Shown piece after piece: positions 5,186 through 10,432 of a stretch of DNA of 10,432 nucleotides (position 1 is the first letter of the stretch; each line of letters starts with the position of its first letter). Both the position numbers and the translations under genes were made by a program. The notes under the pieces were generated by a model, which saw only the letters and a list, made by a program, of their open reading frames with translations, did no database searches and was not told where the DNA came from. The DNA lies in NCBI GenBank assembly GCA_031177735.1, contig JAPSKJ010000069.1:1-10432 (forward strand), given 5' to 3'. Source of the stretch: Nocardioides sp. GTDB taxonomy: Bacteria > Actinomycetota > Actinomycetes > Propionibacteriales > Nocardioidaceae.

Positions 5186-7074
5186 GCAGTTCCTCACTCG
5201 TGGCCGCAGGAGGCGCCCGCACGAGCTGGACGCCGGAGAGCACGCTGCCCCGGCGGGTCCGGGAGCACGCCCGCAGCACGCCCGACCGCGTCACGCTGCG
5301 GGAGAAGAACCTCGGTGTCTGGGAGGAGGTCACCTGCGCCGGCTACTGGGACAGCGCGGTGCTCGTCGGGCACGCCCTGCTGGCGCTCGGGACCGGTGTG
5401 GGCGACCGGGTCGCCGTGCACAGCGAGAACCGCCGGGAGTGGCTCTACGCCGACATCGGCACCGTCGCGATCCGCGCGGTGACCGTCGGGCTCTACCCCA
5501 CCAATCCCGCCGCAGAGGTGCTGCACGTGCTGCGTGACTCCGGGGCGGCGGTGCTCATCGCCGAGGACCAGGAGCAGGTCGACAAGGCGCTCGAGGTCGT
5601 CGACGACCTCCCCGACCTGCGCCACATCGTCTACATCGAGCCGCGCGGCATCACCGGTCGCTACACCGATCGACGGCTGATGTCGTGGGAGGAGTTCCTC
5701 GCCCTCGGCGCGGCGCACCGCTCCGAGCACCCCGGCGCGGTGGACCGACTGGTCGACGAGGCCGAGCCCGGCGACGTCGCCACGCTGGTCTACACCTCCG
5801 GCACGACCGGGCCGCCGAAGGGCGCCATGCTGACGATCGCCAACATCGAGTTCGCCACCTCGATCTTCCGGCAGGAGGGGAGCGGCTTCGTCACGGCCAC
5901 GCCGAAGGACCTGATCGTCTCCTACCTGCCGCTGTGTCACGTCGCCGAGCGCGCGTTCACGGTGTGGCTCAACGCGGCGTCCGGCACCCAGGTCAACTTC
6001 GCCGAGTCGATCGACACCGTGCAGCAGGCCCTGCGCGACGTACAGCCCACGATCGTCTTCGGGGTGCCGCGGATCTGGGAGAAGATCGTCGCCGGCGTCC
6101 ACATCCGGATGAGCGGGGCCTCCCGGCTCAAGCGCGCCAACTTCGCGCTGTGGCTCAAGGCCGCCGACTGGATCGGCTCGACCCTGGTGGCCAACCGCGG
6201 TCGGCACACCCTCGCGACCCGCCTGGTGTACGCCGTCGGCTGGCTGGTGCTCTACCGCCCGCTCCGCGAGCGGCTCGGGTTGGGCAAGGCCCGCTACGCC
6301 GCCTCCGGCGCCGCCCCGATCGCCCCCGAGGTGCTGAAGTTCTTCATGGGCATCGGCGTGCCGATGCACGAGGTCTACGGGATGACCGAGAACTCCGCGA
6401 TCGCCACCGGCAACCGCCCCGGCCGGGTGGTGCTCGGCACGGTCGGCGAGCCCCAGGTCGGCACCGAGCTGCGGCTCGACGAGCAGACCGGGGAGGTGCT
6501 CACCCGCCATCCCGGCACGTTCGCCGGCTACTGGCGCAACCCCGAGGCCACCGCGAAGACGATCGACGCCGACGGTTGGTTGCGCACCGGCGACGTGGGG
6601 GAGTGGGTCGACGGCACGCACCTGCGGATCACCGACCGGATCAAGGACATCATCATCACCGCAGGCGGCAAGAACATCGCGCCGAGCGAGATCGAGAACC
6701 ACCTCAAGGCCTCCCCGTACATCAAGGAGGCGATCGTCATCGGCGACCGGCGCAAGTACCTCACGGCGTTGATCGGGATCGAGCTCGACACCGTCGGGGA
6801 GTGGGCGCAGCGACAGCGGATCCCGTTCACCACCTACCGCGACCTGTCCGAGAAGTCGGAGGTCCGCAAGCTCGTCCAGGGGATCGTCGACGAGACCAAC
6901 CGGAGGTTCGCCGAGGTCGAGACGATCAAGCGCTTCGCCCTGCTTCCCAAGCAGCTCGATCATGAGGACGGCGAGCTGACCGCCACCCAGAAGGTGAAGC
7001 GGTCCGCGATCGCGGATCAGTTCGCCGAGCTCATCGAGGGCCTCTACTCCGAGACGGTGGGGGCGGGCCGATGA
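5182..7074 (+). CDS. AMP-forming long-chain acyl-CoA ligase (FAA1-type)
   Basis: Adenylate-forming enzyme of 630 residues predicted to convert a carboxylic acid, ATP and CoA to acyl-CoA, AMP and PPi in the cytosol. Core motifs: A3 phosphate loop YTSGTTGPPKG (204-214), A5 YGMTEN (399-404), TGD (469-471), A8 hinge DRIKDIIITAGGKNIAP (485-501) and the A10 Lys K604 in LTATQKVKR. The block LPLCHVAERAF (249-259), VPRIWEK (295-301) and overall length point to the FAA1 (COG1022) long-chain/steroid acid group rather than acetyl- or benzoyl-CoA ligases. ATG 5182 overlaps the livG stop (ATGA) and follows AGGAGG at 5169-5174 with 7-base spacing. It sits inside the transporter operon and overlaps livH by 4 bases, so the imported solute is probably its substrate. 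Chain or ring type cannot be read from the sequence. Confidence 0.93.
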   Translation: MSSSSLVAAGGARTSWTPESTLPRRVREHARSTPDRVTLREKNLGVWEEVTCAGYWDSAVLVGHALLALGTGVGDRVAVHSENRREWLYADIGTVAIRAVTVGLYPTNPAAEVLHVLRDSGAAVLIAEDQEQVDKALEVVDDLPDLRHIVYIEPRGITGRYTDRRLMSWEEFLALGAAHRSEHPGAVDRLVDEAEPGDVATLVYTSGTTGPPKGAMLTIANIEFATSIFRQEGSGFVTATPKDLIVSYLPLCHVAERAFTVWLNAASGTQVNFAESIDTVQQALRDVQPTIVFGVPRIWEKIVAGVHIRMSGASRLKRANFALWLKAADWIGSTLVANRGRHTLATRLVYAVGWLVLYRPLRERLGLGKARYAASGAAPIAPEVLKFFMGIGVPMHEVYGMTENSAIATGNRPGRVVLGTVGEPQVGTELRLDEQTGEVLTRHPGTFAGYWRNPEATAKTIDADGWLRTGDVGEWVDGTHLRITDRIKDIIITAGGKNIAPSEIENHLKASPYIKEAIVIGDRRKYLTALIGIELDTVGEWAQRQRIPFTTYRDLSEKSEVRKLVQGIVDETNRRFAEVETIKRFALLPKQLDHEDGELTATQKVKRSAIADQFAELIEGLYSETVGAGR

Positions 7075-7967
7075 CGACACTGCTGCAAGCGCTGGTCACG
7101 GGATTCGGCCAGGGCGCGATCTACGCACTGCTCGCGCTGGGTTACGTGATGATCTTCAAGGCCACCGGCGTGATCAGCTTCGCCCAGCCGGCACTCATGG
7201 TGTGCGGAGGACTGTTCAGCTATCACTTCAGCGAAGAGTTCGGGTGGCCGTTCTGGCCGGCGCTCGGCGCCGCCGTGGCCTGCGGGGCGCTGCTCGGGGC
7301 GATCGTCGAGCGGCTGGCGCTGCGCCCGATGGTCGGCAAACCGGTGTTCACGCTGGCGATCATCACGATCGGCGTCGACGTGGTGCTGCGGGTCCTCGCC
7401 AACCGCTACATCGGCAGCCAGGCCAAGCCGGTCGAGTACCCCGGGGGCAACGACCTGCTCGAGGCGGGCGGCGTCTCGATCACCCACCAGCGGCTCGGTC
7501 TGATCGCGGTCACCGCCGTCACGCTGGTCGCCCTGGCCCTGTTCTTCCGCTACTCCAAGGCCGGGCTGGCGATGCGCGCCACCGCGCTGGACCAGGAGAC
7601 CGCGCTCGCGCAGGGCATCCGGGTGGGCGTGATGTTCGCCCTCGCCTGGGCGATCGCCGGGGGCCTGGCCGCGATCGCCGGCACCTTCATCGCCTCGGGC
7701 AGCGTCGGCATCGAGCAGAGCACCTGGCTGATCGCCCTCAAGGCGCTCCCGGCCATCATCATCGGCGGCCTGGACAGCGTGCCCGGTGCGGTGATCGGCG
7801 GGCTCGCGGTGGGGATGATCGAGGCCCTCACGGCCGTCTACCAGCCCGACGTGGCCCCCTGGCTCGGCGCCAACTTCGCGCTCGTCGCGCCCTACGCCCT
7901 CATGTTCGTGATCCTGCTCGTCCGCCCGTACGGGCTGTTCGGAACCAAGGAGGTCGAGCGGGTATGA
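7071..7967 (+). CDS. livH: Branched-chain-type ABC transporter permease, LivH-like
   Basis: Inner-membrane permease of 298 residues, the usual LivH length. Diagnostic stretches include the N-terminal GFGQGAIYALLALGYVMIFKATGVISFAQ (11-39) and RYSKAGLAMRATALDQETALAQGI (160-183), the cytoplasmic coupling region. The C-terminal ATPase-contact motif GGLDSVPGAVIGGLAVGMIE (232-251) follows, and the protein ends LLVRPYGLFG, as LivH proteins do. About eight hydrophobic helices are visible. ATG 7071 overlaps the ligase stop (ATGA). The upstream bases are G-rich but lack a canonical Shine-Dalgarno, so translation may depend on termination of the ligase gene. It pairs with LivM to form the channel. Confidence 0.92.
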   Translation: MTTLLQALVTGFGQGAIYALLALGYVMIFKATGVISFAQPALMVCGGLFSYHFSEEFGWPFWPALGAAVACGALLGAIVERLALRPMVGKPVFTLAIITIGVDVVLRVLANRYIGSQAKPVEYPGGNDLLEAGGVSITHQRLGLIAVTAVTLVALALFFRYSKAGLAMRATALDQETALAQGIRVGVMFALAWAIAGGLAAIAGTFIASGSVGIEQSTWLIALKALPAIIIGGLDSVPGAVIGGLAVGMIEALTAVYQPDVAPWLGANFALVAPYALMFVILLVRPYGLFGTKEVERV

Positions 7968-9169
7968 GCACCCCTTCGCGCACGCCGACGAGCAGTCCCT
8001 CGCCCCGCCCCGCATCGGTGGCGACCGCCCCCGGCCCGACGCGTCATCGTCCGGTGCGCGGGCGCCCGCGGCTGCGGACGTCGTACGCCCAGGACCTGGC
8101 GCTGCTGAACACCCCGGCCAAACGCCGCTCCACCATCGCGCTGGTCGTCGTCTCGTTCCTCGTGCCGTTCCTGGTCACCGACGACCTGTTGCTGGTCTTC
8201 ACACTCGGACTCATCGCCTCGGTGGGCACGATCGGGCTCAACCTGGTGACCGGCTACGCCGGACAGGTCTCCCTGGGGCACGCGTTCTTCATCGGCGTCG
8301 GCGCCTACACCGGCGCGATCCTGGGCGGGTCGGAGGACGCGAGCGTGGTCGGCTACGGCCTGCCGATGCTCGTGTGGCTGCCGGCCGCGGGCCTGGTGGC
8401 CGCCCTGCTGGGGGCCCTGGTCGGTCCGATCGCGGTGCGGCTGCGCGGGCTCTACCTCGCGATCGTGACGCTCGGTCTGGTCTTCCTCGGCGACCACGTG
8501 TTCCGGGAGGCCGACTCGCTCACCGGTGGCCCGGGCGTCGGGCGGCGCGGCGCACAGCTGGAGATCCTCGGCATCGACTTCAACGCCAGCGGCATGCTGC
8601 TCGGCCTGGAGATCTCGCGCGCCCAGCGACAGTTCTTCCTGGCCCTGGTCTTCCTGATCGTCTTCGCCGTGCTCGCACGCAACCTCACCCGCTCGGGCGT
8701 GGGGCGGGCGTTCGCGGCGGTACGCGACCGCGACGTGGCGGCCGAGGTGATCGGCATCGACATCACGCGCACCAAGATGCTCGCATTCGCACTGTCGTCG
8801 TTCTTCGCCGGCGTGACGGGCGCGATGTACTACGCGGTCATCGGCGTGTTCGAGCCGGGGGCGTTCGGGCTGCTGCTCAGCGTGCAGTACCTCGCGATGG
8901 TGCTCATCGGGGGAGTGGCCACCATCTCCGGCTCGATCATGGGCGCGCTGTTCATCACCGCGCTGCCGCGGATCTCCCAGGAGCTCGCCCACGTCGTCCC
9001 GTTCATCAGCGAGTCGGCGACCGGTGGCGGCCTGCTGTCGGTGTTCCAGCTGGAGGCGATCCTCTACGGCCTGTTGATCGTCGGCTTCCTGATCTTCGAA
9101 CCACGCGGCCTCTACGGGATCTGGCTGCGCATCCGGAACTACTGGAAGGGCTGGCCCTTCTCCTATTGA
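7964..9169 (+). CDS. livM: Branched-chain-type ABC transporter permease, LivM-like
   Basis: Second inner-membrane permease, 401 residues. LivM hallmarks are GLNLVTGYAGQVSLGHAFF (91-109), RLRGLYLAIVTLGLVF (159-174), RSGVGRAFAAVRDRDVAAEVIGID (243-266), the ATPase-contact loop GGVATISGSIMGALF (316-330) and a C-terminal FEPRGLYGIW (378-387). ATG 7964 overlaps the livH stop (ATGA), with AAGGAGG at 7947-7953. The same frame is open back to 7202, but that part overlaps livH and is shadow. Before the first helix (about 58-80) lies a 55-residue hydrophilic N-terminal region, Ser/Pro/Thr-rich then Arg-rich, predicted to be cytosolic. The protein ends in a basic/aromatic tail (RIRNYWKGWPFSY). The stop is followed by an 82-base gap, so this is the last tightly coupled gene. 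Confidence 0.92.
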   Translation: MSTPSRTPTSSPSPRPASVATAPGPTRHRPVRGRPRLRTSYAQDLALLNTPAKRRSTIALVVVSFLVPFLVTDDLLLVFTLGLIASVGTIGLNLVTGYAGQVSLGHAFFIGVGAYTGAILGGSEDASVVGYGLPMLVWLPAAGLVAALLGALVGPIAVRLRGLYLAIVTLGLVFLGDHVFREADSLTGGPGVGRRGAQLEILGIDFNASGMLLGLEISRAQRQFFLALVFLIVFAVLARNLTRSGVGRAFAAVRDRDVAAEVIGIDITRTKMLAFALSSFFAGVTGAMYYAVIGVFEPGAFGLLLSVQYLAMVLIGGVATISGSIMGALFITALPRISQELAHVVPFISESATGGGLLSVFQLEAILYGLLIVGFLIFEPRGLYGIWLRIRNYWKGWPFSY

Positions 9170-9201
9170 CCCGCCCCGCCTGCGACATCGAGCTCGACTC
9201 G

Positions 9202-9225
9202 ACGACGGCCCGCCCGGGGCGTCGT
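9202..9225 (+). other. Intercistronic hairpin between livM and the binding-protein gene
   Basis: ACGACG (9202-9207) pairs perfectly with CGTCGT (9220-9225). After one G-G mismatch the inner CCC pairs with GGG around a GCCC loop, giving 9 base pairs in all. No T-tract follows, so a strong intrinsic terminator is unlikely. It ends 10 bases before the Shine-Dalgarno of the next gene and could be an RNA-processing or 3'/5' stability element that sets the binding protein level apart from the permeases. Function is inferred from position. Confidence 0.45.
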
Positions 9226-9251
9226 ACCACGGAAGAAAGGAACCTGCATCG

Positions 9252-10432
9252 ATGAGGAACCGACCGATGCTCAAGATCGCGGCGCTCGCCGCGGTCGCGA
9301 CCCTGGCCGTCACCGGCTGTCGCGACAGCGGCGAGAGCGGCGAGAGCGCGAGTGGCGGCCCGGGCGTCTCCGAGGAGCCGTGCCCCGACGCGGTCAACGA
9401 GGACAACGGCTGCATCTACCTCGGCACCATCTCCGACCTCACCAAGGGGCCGTTCGCCCCGCTGGCGGTGCCGATCACGGCCGCTCAGAAGGCGTTCTGG
9501 GACCGCGTCAACACCGATGGTGGGGTGGGCGGCTACGACGTCAACGTCACCGAGTACGTCGCCGACTCCGAGTACAACCCCGAGATCCACAACCGCAAGT
9601 ACCAGGAGATGCGCGACGAGATCCTCGCGCTCGCGCAGACCCTCGGCAGCTCACAGACGCTGACCATCCTCGAGGACATGAAGAGCGACAACGTCATCGG
9701 CGTCCCGGCTTCGTGGAACTCGGCCTGGGACTTCGAGCCGCAGATCCTCGCCTCCGGCGCCAACTACTGCTTCGAGGCGGCCAACGGCGTCGACTGGGCC
9801 GTCGAGCAGGGCGCCAGCGGCACGGTGATGGCGATCGGCTACCCCAACGACTACGGCAAGGACGCCGCGGCCGGGGTCCAGCTCGCCGCCGAGGCCAACG
9901 GACTGGAGTTCACCCAGGTCGAGACCCCGCCGGGCCAGGACAACCAGGCCGGGGCGATCGCGAAGATCCTGGCCGACAAGCCGTCCCTGGTGTTCGTCAC
10001 CACCGGCCCCGCCGAGCTCGCCACGATCATCGGTGGTGCCGCGCAGCAGGGCTTCCAGGGCATGTTCGTGGGGTCCAGCCCGACCTGGAACCCGGCCCTG
10101 CTCCAGACGCCGGCCGCCCCGGCGCTCGAGGCGATGTACCACCAGGCTGCGCCGGGCCTGCCCTTCGGCAGTGACACCCCCGGCCACCAGGCGATGCGTG
10201 AGGCGCTCGGCGACCTCGACCAACCCAACGACGGCTACACCGTGGGCTGGTCGTGGAGCTATCCGCTGCTCGCCGCTCTCGAGGCGGCCGCCGAGTCCGA
10301 GGACGGCATCAGCCGCGAGAGCCTCGTCGAGGCGGCCCGGTCGCTGGAGACCGTGGACTACGAGGGGATGCTGCCCGAGCCGGAGACCATGGAGCTCGAG
10401 GACGGCGCGACGGACCTGATCTGGCGCCAGAG
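9252..10432 (+). CDS. HAAT-type substrate-binding lipoprotein, 3'-truncated by window end
   Basis: Extracytoplasmic ligand-binding component of the importer. The frame runs open from ATG 9252 to the window end with no stop (393 codons so far). Residues 1-22 form a lipoprotein signal peptide, ending in the lipobox VTGC with C23 as the predicted lipidated cysteine. A short Gly/Ser/Glu linker follows (9-bp repeat AGCGGCGAG at 9327-9344). The mature part resembles periplasmic binding-protein type I: IYLGTISDLTKGPFAPLAVPITAAQKAFWDRVN (55-87), GYPNDYGKDAAAGVQ (196-210) and LVFVTTGPAELATIIGGAAQQGF (246-268). C44 and C54 could form a disulfide. GAAAGGAA at 9235-9242 serves ATG 9252; ATG 9267 is a possible alternative start that still leaves a lipobox. 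Position after LivFGHM identifies its partner. The ligand is unknown, though the ligase suggests a carboxylate. Confidence 0.88.
   Translation, partial: MRNRPMLKIAALAAVATLAVTGCRDSGESGESASGGPGVSEEPCPDAVNEDNGCIYLGTISDLTKGPFAPLAVPITAAQKAFWDRVNTDGGVGGYDVNVTEYVADSEYNPEIHNRKYQEMRDEILALAQTLGSSQTLTILEDMKSDNVIGVPASWNSAWDFEPQILASGANYCFEAANGVDWAVEQGASGTVMAIGYPNDYGKDAAAGVQLAAEANGLEFTQVETPPGQDNQAGAIAKILADKPSLVFVTTGPAELATIIGGAAQQGFQGMFVGSSPTWNPALLQTPAAPALEAMYHQAAPGLPFGSDTPGHQAMREALGDLDQPNDGYTVGWSWSYPLLAALEAAAESEDGISRESLVEAARSLETVDYEGMLPEPETMELEDGATDLIWRQ

Noticed and set aside
5194..7080. A 628-codon open frame on the minus strand opposite the acyl-CoA ligase
   Set aside because: It mirrors the ligase gene in a very high-GC context where antisense stops are rare. 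Its translation is low-complexity Asp/Gly/Arg/Val-rich with no domain motifs, while the plus strand has a complete set of adenylate-forming motifs.
7202..7963. Upstream extension of the LivM frame through livH, suggesting a permease fusion
   Set aside because: The extension is an out-of-frame reading of livH with Arg/Gly-rich content and no membrane helices; livH itself is intact and ends with an ATGA overlap at the LivM start.
9327..9344. 9-bp tandem repeat in the lipoprotein linker as a phase-variation switch
   Set aside because: The unit is a multiple of three and only two copies are present in a flexible linker, so copy change would not switch expression.
7892..9415. A 507-codon open frame on the minus strand across livM and the lipoprotein start
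   Set aside because: The translation is Arg/Gln/Glu/His-rich with no recognisable domain, and the plus strand carries clear LivM and lipoprotein sequence. It is a codon-bias shadow.

Overview
The window looks like chromosomal DNA from a high-G+C actinobacterium. G/C dominates third codon positions, GTG starts are common, and TANNNT -10 hexamers lie just upstream of start codons, as in leaderless actinobacterial genes. Nocardioides or a relative is a reasonable guess, but that is inference because no marker gene is present. I see no RNA genes, insertion sequences, CRISPR arrays or attachment sites.

Region 1 (about 1-2805, + strand) holds three housekeeping or accessory genes: the 3' part of a UbiA-family membrane prenyltransferase, a GNAT N-acetyltransferase, and a predicted secreted phospholipase-D-like protein with two HxK / GSxN half-sites. 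They show no clear functional link to each other or to what follows.

Region 2 (2810-10432) is a coherent transport and activation locus. A TetR-family regulator on the minus strand diverges from a long plus-strand operon. The operon order is livF-like ATPase, livG-like ATPase, AMP-forming acyl-CoA ligase (FAA1 type), livH-like permease, livM-like permease, and then an extracellular solute-binding lipoprotein cut by the window end. The first five genes are joined by four successive 4-bp stop/start overlaps (GTGA or ATGA), which predicts translational coupling. The binding-protein gene is set apart by 82 bases that contain a GC-rich hairpin.

The components make a complete HAAT-family (branched-chain amino acid type) ABC importer with an acyl-CoA ligase encoded in its middle. 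The likely logic is that a carboxylic acid is captured by the lipoprotein, imported by LivHMFG and converted to its CoA thioester in the cytosol, with the TetR protein sensing the acid or its CoA ester. The substrate (fatty, aromatic, dicarboxylic or steroid-derived acid) cannot be read from this window. This ligase-containing arrangement is the most interesting feature here; the rest is ordinary.
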